Assembly (NCBI GenBank): GCA_016713535.1
Contig: JADJOY010000028.1
Span: 1-64,000, forward strand
Direction: 5' to 3'
DNA: 64,000 nt
Source of the DNA: Deltaproteobacteria bacterium
Lineage (GTDB): Bacteria > JADJOY01
Both the position numbers and the translations under genes were made by a program. Positions within the stretch are counted from its first letter, which is position 1. Every line of letters starts with the position of its first letter. Shown here one piece after another: positions 1 through 9,772 of this stretch. Below the pieces are notes generated by a model. The model did no database searches. It had not been told where the DNA came from and saw only the letters and a program-made list of their open reading frames with translations.

Positions 1-64
1 ACTTTGTGGTCGTTTTCTCTGGCGCCTGCCAGAGACATCCCCGCCCGGCGCTCGCCAGCCCCGG

Positions 65-643
65 TCACGGGCAGGGCCGCGGGACCACTTCCTCGAGCGG
101 ACCCTCGAGGCGCAGCGCCCAGTAGTCGGGGAGCGGCACGGCGAGCGGGCCGATCTTGAAGATCTCCCAGCCGAGCAAGAGCTCCATGCTCCCCTCGTTC
201 ACCGCCACCAGCGGACAGAAGCCGGCGTTCGCCGGCCAGTCCAGCGGCTTGTTCCCGGCCACCCGGTAGTCGAGGTAGTGAGCGCCCTTCCAGCCGCGCG
301 GGAACGCGATGCCGGCAGCCGAGCACACGTGGTAGTGGCCGAAGGTGATCGGCTTGCCGTCGCGGCCGCGCATCGGCACCCGTTCGCCGTCGATCCCGCG
401 CTGCTCCATGCGCACGTTCCAGCCTCGCACCACGGGGCTACCCGGGTCGCGGTGGAAGGTCTTGCGAAACGTCTTCCACAGGATCTTGTTCACGATCGGT
501 GGCAGGCTCAGGTCGACCCCCTGATACTGGCGGCCGGCGATCGCATCGAGATCGAGTGGGTGGGCGCGCGCGACGATGCGGTGCAGCTGCGCGTTGTCCA
601 GCTTCAGCAGGTCGGCGAGCGTCAGCAAGTCGGGCGACGACAT
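65..643 (-). CDS. Conserved hypothetical protein, 192 aa
   Basis: I do not recognise the family. The protein is soluble, with no signal peptide or membrane segment, and has ordinary amino-acid composition for a real gene. The N-terminal third is helical and leucine-rich; the middle holds a histidine/tyrosine-rich stretch (GHYHVCSA near residue 103) and the C-terminal part is rich in Gly, Pro and Trp. It is the last gene of a minus-strand run (SDR, M28 peptidase, GntR regulator, this gene), about 50 bases behind the regulator, so it is probably co-transcribed. ATG at 643 is the start; the stop lies about 65 bases inside the window edge. Function unknown. Confidence 0.6.
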   Translation of the reverse strand: MSSPDLLTLADLLKLDNAQLHRIVARAHPLDLDAIAGRQYQGVDLSLPPIVNKILWKTFRKTFHRDPGSPVVRGWNVRMEQRGIDGERVPMRGRDGKPITFGHYHVCSAAGIAFPRGWKGAHYLDYRVAGNKPLDWPANAGFCPLVAVNEGSMELLLGWEIFKIGPLAVPLPDYWALRLEGPLEEVVPRPCP

Positions 644-692
644 GGGGCCTCCTCGGGGTTCGGATCGAGTGGATCGGTGTTCGAGGGATCTT

Positions 693-1466
693 TCACCGGC
701 TGGCGAGCCGCTCGGCGAAGCGCGCGACCGTGGCTCGGTCCACGCCCCCGAGGGCCGCCTCGATCTCGGCGCGAACGCGCGCGTCGGCGCGACGCGAGCG
801 GAGCGCCGCGAGCACGGCTCGGGTGGCGCGGACGTTGCGGTGCGGCTCGGCGTACATGGCCTCGGCGAGCGCCGGCACCTCCTCGAGAAGCTCGCTCGCC
901 GCGTTGAGCACCAGCGCGATCACGGTGTTTCCGGTGTGGTCCACCAGACCGCGGGCCACCGCGAGGTCGGCGGCGCGGAACGCCGCCGCGCCGGCGCGGG
1001 CCGCCTCGGCCAGGCTCGCCACCGCGTCGTCCAGCGCGGGGCGGCCGGTGAAGGAGCGCCGATGCTTCACCAGCAGGTGCGCAGCGAGCACCCGCCGGAC
1101 CTCGAGGAACTCACCGAGCAGCGCGGCAGCGCGCGCGGGCTGGTCGACGAGCGCCTCGATCCACGCTGGCACCAGCGACAGGTCCGCGCTGGTGTGGAGG
1201 TCGTTGACGCGGATCCCGCTGCCCTGGCGGGCGCTCACCAGACCGGAGCGCTCGAGGCTCGCCGCCGCGCGCTGCACGGTGCCGAGGTTCACCTCGAAGC
1301 GGGCGGCCAGCTCGCGCATCGTCGGTAGTAGCGAGCCCGCGGGATACTCGCCGCGCAGCACCGCGGCCGCCAGCGCGCGCTCCACGCGCTTCGCCGCCCC
1401 CTCGGCCCCGTCCTCCGCCCGCGCTGCCGCACTCGTCTGGCCCCGGCCAGGGTGCGCGCTCGTCAT
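693..1466 (-). CDS. GntR-family transcriptional regulator, FadR/FCD type
   Basis: DNA-binding repressor or activator of 257 aa. Residues about 25-95 form the GntR winged helix (GSLLPTMRELAARFEVN, then NLGTVQRAAASLERSGLV, closing with ARQGSGIRV). The rest is an all-helical FCD/FadR-type effector domain; its segment DHTGNTVIALVLNAA resembles the FadR acyl-CoA-binding region. Its ATG overlaps the stop of the upstream peptidase gene by four bases (ATGA), so translation is coupled. The ligand cannot be told from sequence; an acyl-CoA or organic acid is the family norm. It is likely to control its own operon. Confidence 0.85.
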   Translation of the reverse strand: MTSAHPGRGQTSAAARAEDGAEGAAKRVERALAAAVLRGEYPAGSLLPTMRELAARFEVNLGTVQRAAASLERSGLVSARQGSGIRVNDLHTSADLSLVPAWIEALVDQPARAAALLGEFLEVRRVLAAHLLVKHRRSFTGRPALDDAVASLAEAARAGAAAFRAADLAVARGLVDHTGNTVIALVLNAASELLEEVPALAEAMYAEPHRNVRATRAVLAALRSRRADARVRAEIEAALGGVDRATVARFAERLASR

Positions 1467-2777
1467 CGCAGCGCTGCCGTCGCACCCGCCGGGAAAGGCG
1501 GCGGGATCGGGCCGGGGTTCGTGACGCCGAGCGTGAACAGCTGGGCGATCGCCGCGAGGCCGAGATCCTCGACCTCGGCAGGATCGAAGCTCCCGCTCAC
1601 CTCGATCGCGGCGAGCCGCCGATCGAGGCCCACGAGGCTCTCACGTTGCGACCGGCCGAGGTCGGGCAGCGCTCCCAGCACCCCGCCGATCGGGGCCCGG
1701 AACGCCGCGAGGTCGCGAGCCTCGACCGCCGGCTCGTCCACGAACGGGTAGCGCTGGTCGTCGTTGGCCACCGAGTCGACGAGCTGCGCCAGCACCCGCA
1801 CCGACTCGAGCAGCACGTCGTACTGGATCGTCGCGGCCTCGTCGGTGACCTGGTGGTAGAAGCTGAAGCCCGGGTTCACGAACCACACCGCCGGGAGGCC
1901 CTCGTTCAGGAACGGGTCGTGGTCGCTGGCGAACGGCGGGTGCGGGATCAGGTCGCGGTGGGCGATCAGCAGGTCGCCGCGGCTCAGCGCCGGCCGGCTG
2001 GCCGCGATCCTCTCCCGCAGCTCGGGGCTGTGCTCGAGCCCGAAGAGCGCCGTGAACGCGTAGCCCGGCACGAGCCCGCGACCGATCGGGTCGAGCGAGA
2101 TGCCGAGCACGATCCCATCCCGCGGCACGGTGGGGTTCTTCGCCCAGGCACGCGCGCCGCGCAGCCCCGACTCCTCCTCGTCCGTGATCAGCCACACGAC
2201 CGTGCGGCGAGGCGCGTAACCGGCGGCACCGAAGGCCCGCGCCAGCTCCAGGATGGCCGCCACGCCCGCGACGTCGTCGTAGGCGCCGTTGAAGACGTGG
2301 CGGCGGCTGTCGCGCCCGAGGTGATCGTAGTGAGCCATGACCACCACGGACTCGTCGCGATGGGCGGGATCGGCGCCGGGCAGCAGACCGACGACGTCGT
2401 GCCCCGTGGGATACGGGAACAGGTACCGCGGGTGCGGCTCGCTCGGGTACAGGTAGAGGTAGCTGGTACCGTCCACACCGCCCCGCGCCACGCCCGCCCG
2501 CGAAAGCGCGTCCACGACGTGGTCGCGGGCACGCCGGTGGCCCGCGCTCCCGGGCAGTCGGCCTCGGTGTCCTCGCTGGCGAGCAACTCGACGTGAGCAC
2601 GCAGGCCTCCGCCGAGATCGACGCCAGCGCCGCGCCCAGGGCGCCCGCCGAGGCGTCCGCGGCGCCGCGGCCGGAGCAGGCGAGCGGCGCGAACACCGCC
2701 GCGAGCACGACCAGCACCGCGACTGCCACGAGCGGTCTCGACCCGAGCCATGTCAACCACATGATTGTAGGATTCAT
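1463..2777 (-). CDS. M28-family zinc aminopeptidase, exported (two frame slips near the N-terminus)
   Basis: Secreted or lipid-anchored M28 metallopeptidase that removes N-terminal residues. ATG at 2777 has GGAAGG upstream and opens a signal segment ending in a lipobox-like PLAC. Two-zinc ligands of the family are visible: AHYDHLG, GAYDDVAG, the EEES pair, SLDPIG and SFYHQVTD. The conserved N-terminal blocks are split over three frames: the reading frame slips near 2610 (needed to read E-GLRAHVELLAS) and again near 2553 (needed to read TE-GRLPGSAGH). Both are repaired by one extra G in GAGGCC, so I read these as consensus errors, not decay. The mature catalytic part downstream of 2515 is intact. 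Confidence 0.8.
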
Positions 2778-2817
2778 TTGTATCGCACCTTCCGTCAACC
2801 GGAGGGTGCGGCCGCCC

Positions 2818-3603
2818 TCAGCGGCGGCTGGCGCCGCGCGCCGGGCGGTCGACCAGGCCGAGGATCGCGCGGCGGACCGGCTCCCCCACGACCCGGCCGA
2901 GCGCGATCGGCCAGCGGATCCTGCGCGGGAACATGTGATGAGCGCGCCCGCGCTCGATCGCCCACAACATCTCCCGGACCGCCCGCTCCTTCTCGATGAT
3001 GAGCGACTTCACCGGGACCTCGTCGGTGTCGAGCCCCTCGGTGTAGGTGAACCCCGGGTAGAGCGCGACGAAGCGGATCGGCGTGTGGGCCAGCTCGATC
3101 CGGCAGCTATCGAGCAGCACCCGGCCCGCGGCCTTGGCGGCGCTGTAGGGACCCGACTTCGGCAGCCCGAACGTTCCCGCCGGCGAGCCGGTGTAGGCGA
3201 TGGTGCCACCGCGCTCTCGCATGTGGTCGATGAGCGGGCACAGGAAGTTGACCAGCGTGTCGAAGTTGGTCCGCATGGTCGCGAGGACCTCCTCCGCGCT
3301 GATCGTCCCCATGCGCTGCGCCGACGAGCCGCCCGCGTTGATGATCGCGACGTCGAGCGTCCCGAAGCGCGTGACCGCCTCCTGCACGACCCCACGGCTC
3401 GCCTCGGTGTCGGTCGCATCCGCGGCCCCGACCAGACAACGGCTGCCGTTGGCGAGGACCTCGCGCTCGAGTTCGCGAAGCAGCGGCTCTCGGCGCGCCG
3501 TCACCACCAGGGCGTTGTCGCGCTTCGAGAGCTCGACCGCCAGCGCTCGGCCCAGGCCCGACGAAGCGCCGGTGATCAGGATGGTCTTTCTGGTCAGCTC
3601 CAC
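2818..3603 (-). CDS. Short-chain dehydrogenase/reductase (SDR)
   Basis: Classical SDR of 261 aa using NAD(P)H. It has TGASSGLG at residues about 10-17, the NAGG motif near residue 90, and the catalytic YSAAK near residue 155. The chosen start is GTG at 3603, with GGAGGA eight bases upstream; the longer open frame upstream of it reads as non-coding arginine/proline-rich sequence. It precedes the M28 peptidase gene by about 40 bases on the same strand, so it is probably the first gene of that operon. Substrate unknown. Confidence 0.85.
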   Translation of the reverse strand: MELTRKTILITGASSGLGRALAVELSKRDNALVVTARREPLLRELEREVLANGSRCLVGAADATDTEASRGVVQEAVTRFGTLDVAIINAGGSSAQRMGTISAEEVLATMRTNFDTLVNFLCPLIDHMRERGGTIAYTGSPAGTFGLPKSGPYSAAKAAGRVLLDSCRIELAHTPIRFVALYPGFTYTEGLDTDEVPVKSLIIEKERAVREMLWAIERGRAHHMFPRRIRWPIALGRVVGEPVRRAILGLVDRPARGASRR

Positions 3604-3892
3604 GAGGTGTTCCTCCGATCGTCTCCGGGTTCGGGTGGTGCGGGGCGTGCGCGGCCTGCGAGCACCACGCGCGGCGCGCGCCTTCGGTGGCGAGGGTGGC
3701 CAATCGACCGCGCCCCCCGCGCCCTGCTCGCCCGGCGCTCCTGGGGATCGAGGCGCCGCAGCCGCTGGCCTCGGCGAGCACGAGCGCCGCGAGCGTCGCT
3801 CCGCGTCACCTCTCGGCGTTGATCGACACGGACCTGGCGATGATAGTCTCGCCGGGTCGTCCGCCAAAGCGACGCTGCCCCGTTCGCGTGCC

Positions 3893-4735
3893 ATGGAACG
3901 CCTCACTCCCGACGCGTGGTTCCTCGCCTCGCCAGCACGCGTCCTGGGCTGCGTGGCGTGGCTCCTGGGCTGGCTCGCGCTCGAAGCGCGCTGGTATCGG
4001 CGCACCCGTACCCCGTGGAGCGGTCGCCACGTGGCGCTCAGCCTCCAGACCACGGCGATCGTCGGCACCGCGCAGGTGGCGCTCAGCCTCGCGCTGGCGC
4101 CGCTCCTGTGGTTGGCGTGGCCGCGCCGGCTGTGGACGCTGTCGATGGATTCGTGGTGGCACTGGGCACTGGCGTGGACCGTGGTGGACTTCGCCTACTA
4201 CTGGATCCACCGGGCCCTCCACGCGACGCGCCTCGGCTGGGCGCTGCACGCCCCCCACCACTCGAGCCTGCAAGTCACCATGCTCGACAGCTTGCGGATG
4301 TCGTGGGGCGAGCAGCCGGTGGGCGTGCTCGTGTACGGAATCCCGCTGGTGCTGCTCGGCGTGCCGCCCTACGTCGCGGCGCTCTTCTACGGGTTCGTGT
4401 CGCTCTACCAGTTCATCGTCCACACCGAGATGGGTTGGTCCCTCGGCGCGCTCGACGGGATCGTCTACACGCCCGCGGCCCACCGCAGCCACCACTCGTG
4501 CGAGCGCACTGAAGCGGACGCCAACTACGGAGGGTTCTTCGTGGTGTTCGACCGCCTGTTCGGGACGTTCACGCCGACCCGTCCCAACGACCGGCCCGCC
4601 GTTTACGGACTGCCCGATCGACGCGCCAGCGACCTCGCGGACGTCGCCTTCGGAGAGCTGCGTCGGGTCGCCGCCGCGCTGCGCTCCACCCCTGGCCTGG
4701 TCGCGAAGCTGCGCTTCGCGCTGACCCGCCCATGA
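3893..4735 (+). CDS. Fatty acid hydroxylase / sterol desaturase superfamily membrane protein
   Basis: Integral membrane di-iron oxygenase of about 280 aa. Several hydrophobic helices are visible, and the histidine clusters that bind iron are present: HRALH, HAPHHSS and HRSHHS, with a further His in HTEMGW. Such enzymes hydroxylate or desaturate lipids, sterols or aldehydes. ATG at 3893 was chosen because the open frame before it is low-complexity and non-coding-like. Its stop overlaps the ATG of the next gene (ATGA at 4732), indicating coupling to the glycosidase genes downstream. A second, distant member of the family lies at 52651-53553. Confidence 0.85.
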   Translation: MERLTPDAWFLASPARVLGCVAWLLGWLALEARWYRRTRTPWSGRHVALSLQTTAIVGTAQVALSLALAPLLWLAWPRRLWTLSMDSWWHWALAWTVVDFAYYWIHRALHATRLGWALHAPHHSSLQVTMLDSLRMSWGEQPVGVLVYGIPLVLLGVPPYVAALFYGFVSLYQFIVHTEMGWSLGALDGIVYTPAAHRSHHSCERTEADANYGGFFVVFDRLFGTFTPTRPNDRPAVYGLPDRRASDLADVAFGELRRVAAALRSTPGLVAKLRFALTRP

Positions 4736-5869
4736 GCGCGCCACGATCGCTGCTGGCCGCGGCGCTCGTGCTCGCGCTGGCGCTGGCCGGGTGCGGCTCG
4801 GGCTCCGCGTCGGCTCCCTCTCCGCCCGTCGAGCGAGATGCCGACGGGCGCTGGACCGCGGCCAGCGCCACCGCCTGGTACGACGCTCAGCCGTGGCTCG
4901 TGGGCGCGAACTTCATCCCATCCACGGCGATCAACCAGCTCGAGATGTGGCAGGCCGACACGTTCGATCCCGACACCATCGACCGCGAGCTCGGCTGGGC
5001 GAGCGGAGTCGGCATGAACGTGATGCGGGTGTTCCTGCACGACCTGCTGTGGGAGCCCGACCCGCGCGGGTTGGTGGAGCGCGTCGATCGCTACCTCGCG
5101 ATCGCCGACCGCCACGGCATCCGCACCATGCTGGTCCTCTTCGACAACGTGTGGGACGCCGAGGCCCACCTCGGCCCCCAACCCGAGCCGGTGCCCGGCG
5201 TCCACAACTCGGGCTGGGTGCAGAGCCCCGCCAAGCAGGAGACGCTCGCGTTCGCCAACGATCCCGCGCTGCGCGCCCGCCTCGAACGCTACGTGAAGGG
5301 TGTGCTAGGTGCGTTCCGCGACGATCGCCGGGTGCTGATGTGGGACCTGCTCAACGAGCCTGGCAACTCGAACATCCACACCGGCTGCCTGCCGCTCCTC
5401 GAGGCGACGTTCGGGTGGGCTCGCGAGGTCGCCCCCAGCCAGCCGCTCACCGCGGGGTCGTGGTTCCTGCAGACGTGGGCGCAGGTCTCCAAGACCTCGC
5501 TCGACCTCTCGGACGTGGCCACCTTCCACAACTACGACGTCGAGTCGAAGACCGAAGCGGTCGTCGACCCGCATCGGCGGCTACACCGACCGGCCTCTGA
5601 TCTGCACCGAGTACATGGCGCGTACCGTCGGCAGCACCTTCCAGACCCACCTGCCGCTCTTCCGCGACCGGCAGGTCGGCGCCATCCACTGGGGCCTGGT
5701 CTCGGGCAAGACGCAGACGATCTGGCCGTGGGGCTCGCTGCCGAACCCGGACGCGGAGGAGCCGCCGCTGTGGTTCCACGACGTGTTCCGCGCCGACGGG
5801 GCGCCGTATGACGCCGGCGAGACGGACTTCATCCGCGCCATCACCACCGAGACCAACGGGACGCGATGA
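4732..5869 (+). CDS. GH5-like (clan A) glycosidase lipoprotein, one frame slip
   Basis: Lipoprotein with a signal peptide ending LALALAGC and a TIM-barrel glycosidase domain. The acid/base Glu lies in DLLNEPG (about residue 210) and the probable nucleophile in LICTEYMA. Residues after VESKTEAVVDP (near 5570) continue only in another frame (IGGYTDRPLICTEYMA and onward), so one indel separates the two halves; the second half runs to the stop at 5869. Substrate probably a beta-linked polysaccharide or glycoside; it resembles bacterial cellulase/xylanase-annotated proteins. It is the first of a run of carbohydrate-active genes coupled by ATGA/GTGA overlaps. Confidence 0.8.
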
Positions 5870-6190
5870 CCCGTTGCTCGCGTTCGGCTCTCGCCGGGCT
5901 GACCCTCGTCCTGGCCGCGCGCCGACGGCTCGATCCCAGACGAGCAGTCCGAGCGGCTGCTCGCGCTCGGCGACTGGCTCGCCCGCCACGGCGACGCGAT
6001 CCACGGCACACGCCCGTGGAGCCGCGCCGCGGCCACCACCACCGACGGGCTCGCCGCGCGCTTCACGTGAGCTCCGGCGAGCCGCACCCTCCACGTGACG
6101 TTCCTCACCGACCTCGCCGCGGGCGCGGAGATCCGCTTGCCGCTCGAAGCCGGCGAAGAGCCCACGCGCGCGCGCGCTTCCGGGAGACCC
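5866..6190 (+). pseudogene. Remnant of a GH29 alpha-L-fucosidase: signal peptide joined to the C-terminal end
   Basis: The ATG overlaps the stop of the preceding gene (ATGA) and starts a signal peptide (MTRCSRSALAGLTLVLA). At about 5917 the sequence jumps to what looks like the extreme end of a GH29 fucosidase catalytic domain: DGSIPDEQSERLLALGDWL, then HGDAIHGTRPW and TTDGLAARFT, followed by a TGA at 6068 and, in the same frame, LHVTFLTDLAAGAEIRLPL. Roughly 400 residues of the barrel, including the nucleophile, are absent. Either a real internal deletion or an assembly join removed them. The GH29 assignment rests on family knowledge of the C-terminal motif. Confidence 0.6.
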
Positions 6191-7207
6191 ATGAGCCAAC
6201 CCTTGCCCAGCTCGACCCCTTGCGCGGGCACGCGCGCCTTGCTGCTCGTTTTCTCGCTCACTGCGTGCTCGTTCCCGCTCGGCTGCGACGGCGACGGTTC
6301 GGAGCCGTACACGGCCCTCGACGATCGCACCCACAACCCCGTGATCGAGACCGTCGAGCTCGCCGACCCGCACGTGATCCGTCATCGCGGGCGCTACTAC
6401 CTCTACCCGACCGACGGCAACGGACCCGACGCCTACCTCGGCTACGACGTCTACACCTCCGACGATCTCGTCCACTGGACCCAGGGGCCGCGGGTCTTCA
6501 CCCACCCGGGGCCGAACGTGTGGGCTCCGGACGTCTTCGAGGATCCCGACTCGGGCCGCTTCTTCCTCTACTACTCGCTCGCCGACGGCCACATCGGCGT
6601 CGCGATCGCCGACCGGCCCGAAGGTCCGTTCGAGGATCAGGGCCTCCTCACCGACCAGGGGATCGACGCCTTCCTGTTCCGCGACGACGACGGTCGCCTC
6701 TACCTCTACTACAGCCAGTTCGTCCTTTCGGCCCTCCAGGGCTCGCTGTGGGTCCAGCCGATGAAGAGCCCCACCGAGACCGACGGCGCGCCGACTCGGA
6801 TCCTCGACGCGCAAGGATGGGAGCGATTCCTCGGCTTCATCGGCATCATCGAGGCGCCCTGGATGCTGAAGCGCGACGACGTCTACTACCTGATGTATTC
6901 GGGCAACGCGACCACGGGGCTCGACTACGCCGTCGGCTACGCGACGTCCACGAGCCCGCTCGGCCCGTTCACGAGGTACGAGGGCAATCCCATCCTCCGT
7001 CGCGACGACGACGTCCTGAGCCCGGGCCACCACGCGGTGGTCGACACACCCGACGGCGGGCTCGCGATCGTGTACCACCAGAAGACCACCCGCGAGTTCA
7101 AGTGGCTTTCCTTCGGCGACCGCGTGGTGTGCGCCGACCGCATGGGCTTCGACGACGCCGGGAATCTGTGGACGGCGCCCACGCCGCTCCGGACCGCTCC
7201 GCCGTGA
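6191..7207 (+). CDS. GH43-family glycoside hydrolase lipoprotein
   Basis: Secreted five-bladed propeller glycosidase of about 338 aa, probably an arabinofuranosidase or xylosidase. ATG at 6191 begins a signal peptide with lipobox-like SLTAC. The three catalytic carboxylates are where expected: base Asp in ELADPHVIRH, modulating Asp in IDAFLFRDDDGR, and acid Glu in IIEAPWMLKRDD. The end (SPGHHAVVDTPDGG then IVYHQK) is typical of the family. The stop overlaps the GTG of the next frame (GTGA at 7204). The single-frame gene is intact from start to stop. Confidence 0.9.
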   Translation: MSQPLPSSTPCAGTRALLLVFSLTACSFPLGCDGDGSEPYTALDDRTHNPVIETVELADPHVIRHRGRYYLYPTDGNGPDAYLGYDVYTSDDLVHWTQGPRVFTHPGPNVWAPDVFEDPDSGRFFLYYSLADGHIGVAIADRPEGPFEDQGLLTDQGIDAFLFRDDDGRLYLYYSQFVLSALQGSLWVQPMKSPTETDGAPTRILDAQGWERFLGFIGIIEAPWMLKRDDVYYLMYSGNATTGLDYAVGYATSTSPLGPFTRYEGNPILRRDDDVLSPGHHAVVDTPDGGLAIVYHQKTTREFKWLSFGDRVVCADRMGFDDAGNLWTAPTPLRTAPP

Positions 7208-7584
7208 AGCCACGTCGCTCGATCTCCGCCCTTGCGGGCGCTCGTTGCCGCCTCCGACGTCCGTCTCGGCCGCGTCACCTCGGACGGCACCGGGCCAGGT
7301 GCCGCGACCGTCCACGAGCCCCGCACGCCGTCGGCGACTCGGTCGGCGCGGACCTGCCCGGCCCCTTCGAGCGCCGTGACGACAGCCCGATTCTCGCGAC
7401 CTCGGCGAGTGGCGAGCTCATCGGTCCGCGCCACCACGGCGTCGTCGAAGACGTTCATCGCGACGTGCCGAGGCTCGTCCACACCAAGCCCCCCTCCGTG
7501 TCGAGCGGCGACCGGCGCGTGCGCTACGTGCCGGTCTCGTTCGACGACGCGGGCCGGCTCCGGCTCGACGGGCCGCCGCCGTGA
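7204..7584 (+). pseudogene. Remnant of a second GH43 gene: leader joined to the C-terminal end
   Basis: A GTG overlapping the previous stop begins a short leader (VKPRRSISALAGA). From about 7330 the frame encodes the last fifth of a GH43 domain: HAVGDSVGADLPGPFERR, DDSPILATSASGELIG, PRHHGVVEDV, RRVRYVPVSFDDAGRLRL. This matches, block by block, the end of the intact GH43 just upstream (GYATSTSPLGPF, NPILRRDDD, SPGHHAVVD). The catalytic blades are missing. Its architecture (coupled start, leader, then only the C-terminus) mirrors the GH29 remnant at 5866-6190. Confidence 0.55.
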
Positions 7585-7613
7585 CCTCCACCGAGCCGCC
7601 GGGGATCTGCGCC

Positions 7614-9528
7614 ATGGATCGAAGCCGATGCGTCATCTCCGTTCTCTGCGTGATCACGGCGGTGACGGGCGCCTGTGGCGGTGAGCGTGGACCGGTCCCG
7701 ACGCCCGCCGGCGTACCGGCCGAAGCGGTCACGTGCACCACGCTGAGCGACGACTGCTACCTGCCCTTCCCGACCAATCTCTTCACCGAGGCCGCGCCGA
7801 GCCCGACCGGTCTCGAGCTCGCGATCCGCGCCGAGAACTTCCCGACGCCGATCACGGCCGACGTGCTTCGCACCTACCCGCCGGAGCTGCTCGACGCGAA
7901 CGACGGCTTCAGCGTCGCAGCTCCGGTCGTGCTGCCGCTGCCCGAGCTGCCCGATCCCGCGAGCCTGCCCGCCGACCCAGCCGCGTCGGTCGAGCCCGGC
8001 GCGAGCATCCGGGTCTGGGACGTGGACGCGAACCAGCCGGTGGCGTTTGCGCTGTCTCGACGAGCGCGGCCGCGATGAAACCCCGCCGCGCGCGCTGGTG
8101 TCGCTCTTCCCCGCCGCGCCGTTCGCGAACGGACACACCCACATCGCGCTCGTCACCGACCGCGTACGAACCTCGTCCGGCTCGCCGATGCCGAGCTCCG
8201 ACGGCTTCGCGCGCATCGTCGCGGCCGCGAGCGGCGGAGACGCCGACGCCGCGCGCGTGCGCGACGCCTACCGCCCGGTGCTGGCGTCGATCCGGGACGC
8301 GATGGGCGAGGATCCCACACACGCCGTGATCGCCACGGCCTTCACCGCCCGCTCCAACGAGCCCGTCACACGGAAGATGCGCGCGCTGGCGAGCGCGATC
8401 CTGGCACGGGCGAAGGCGAATCCGCCGCGCCTGGAGGTGGACCAGGTGGTGCCGCCGCTGCCCGCGCTCGAGACCAAGGGCGTCGCCGCCGGCGTGATCG
8501 GACAGATGACCACGGCCGACTACCGCGGTCCCGATCGACGCATCGTGTGGGACGAGCGCGGCCGCCCCGTGGAGCAGCGCGAGCACGCGCTCGAGTTCGT
8601 CCTCAAGCTGCCCAAGGCCGGTGCTGGGCGCGCGCCCGTGGTGATCTTCGGGCACGGCCTCGGCGCCTTCAAGGAGACGCTTTTCCAGGTTTCGTCCGAG
8701 CTCGGCGAGCGGGGGTACGCGACGATCGGCATCGACATCGGCGGGCACGGCTCGCGGATGGGAGAGGACGGACCGATCTACGACTACTTCACGTTCGACG
8801 AGCTGCTCGCGACGCGCGATTTGTTCCTCCAATCGATCGCCGACGAGGTGCAGCTCGCGCGTCTGGTCGAGGGCGCGCTCGCCACACTCGACGTCGTGCC
8901 CGAGGGCGGCGACGGCGTCCCCGATCTCGCGCCCGAGGTGGTCGGCTACGTCGGCCAGTCGATGGGGACCGTCCTCGGCGGCACGTACCTGGCGGTGGAG
9001 CCCTCGATCGACGCCGCCGTGCTCAACGTCCCAGGTGGCGGGTTCGTGCCGCTGCTCCAGCTCAGCCCGTCGCTCTCCGGGATCATCGAGGGCTTCCTGC
9101 CGGCGGGCACCACGGCCTCCGAGCGGCTGGTGCTCTTCTCGCTCGGGCAGATGCTGGTCGACGACATCGACCCGGCGAACTTCGCGGCCCACGTCACCGT
9201 CGATCCGTTCCCCGGCCATCGCCCCAAGGACGTGCTGATGCAGCAAGCGGTGGACGACGAGATCGTGCCCGGTACCGCGACCGAGCTCCTCGCGCACGCA
9301 TTGCAGGTGCCGCAGGTCCAGCCGAGCCTGGCTCCGGTGTTCGGGCTCGCCACGGCGAGCGCTCCAGCCACCGGCAGCGCGCTCTACCAGTTCCGCACCG
9401 GCGCTCCCCAAGGCCTGAACCACGCGCTCCTGCTCACCCGGCCCGGCGCCCTCGATCAGGCCGCCGAGTTCATCGACTCGCGGGTGCGCGAGGGCGCCGC
9501 GCGGGTCGCCCGCCACGAGCCCGGATGA
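7614..9528 (+). CDS. Extracellular lipase/esterase, alpha/beta hydrolase lipoprotein (one frame slip)
   Basis: Secreted hydrolase of about 635 aa, similar to bacterial extracellular lipases with an N-terminal Ig-like region. The start ATG 7614 leads a signal peptide ending AVTGACGG. The oxyanion-hole HG is in FGHGLGAF, the nucleophile Ser in GYVGQSMGTV, a probable acid in AVDDEIVP and the His in GLNHALLL. Frames change near 8055, between DANQPVAFAL and CLDERGRDETPPRALV, by one indel. The gene closes the plus-strand carbohydrate/lipid-degradation cluster. Confidence 0.8.
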
Positions 9529-9577
9529 TTCTCGACGGTCTGGATCGCGCGCATCGATTCCGCGGGGGATCCGGGTG

Positions 9578-9659
9578 GCGACGGGGGCTGGAGCCCCCGT
9601 CGCTACGACCACGGATCCTCGTCGGAGCTTCGTAGGGCGGGGGCCTCAGCGCCCCCGCC
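9578..9659. repeat. Paired REP/BIME-like hairpin element, copy 1
   Basis: Two GC hairpins lie between convergent genes. The first (9578-9603) is a perfect 12-base inverted repeat, GCGACGGGGGCT / AGCCCCCGTCGC. The second (9636-9659) pairs GGCGGGGGC with GCCCCCGCC around CTCAGC. Between them the outer-facing words CTACGA and TCGTAG are inverted. The same plan recurs at 41781-41844. The rest of 9529-9772 shows no gene. It could also act as a bidirectional terminator. Confidence 0.7.
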
Positions 9660-9772
9660 AGCAGCGAGTCCGATCGAGACCCAGCGGCGAATCTTCGTGA
9701 ACACGTCGTGCCAGCAGACGGCCGCAGCACCCGCCGACGCTCGCCTCTCGCGCCGGTGTCGGACGCTCGGCC

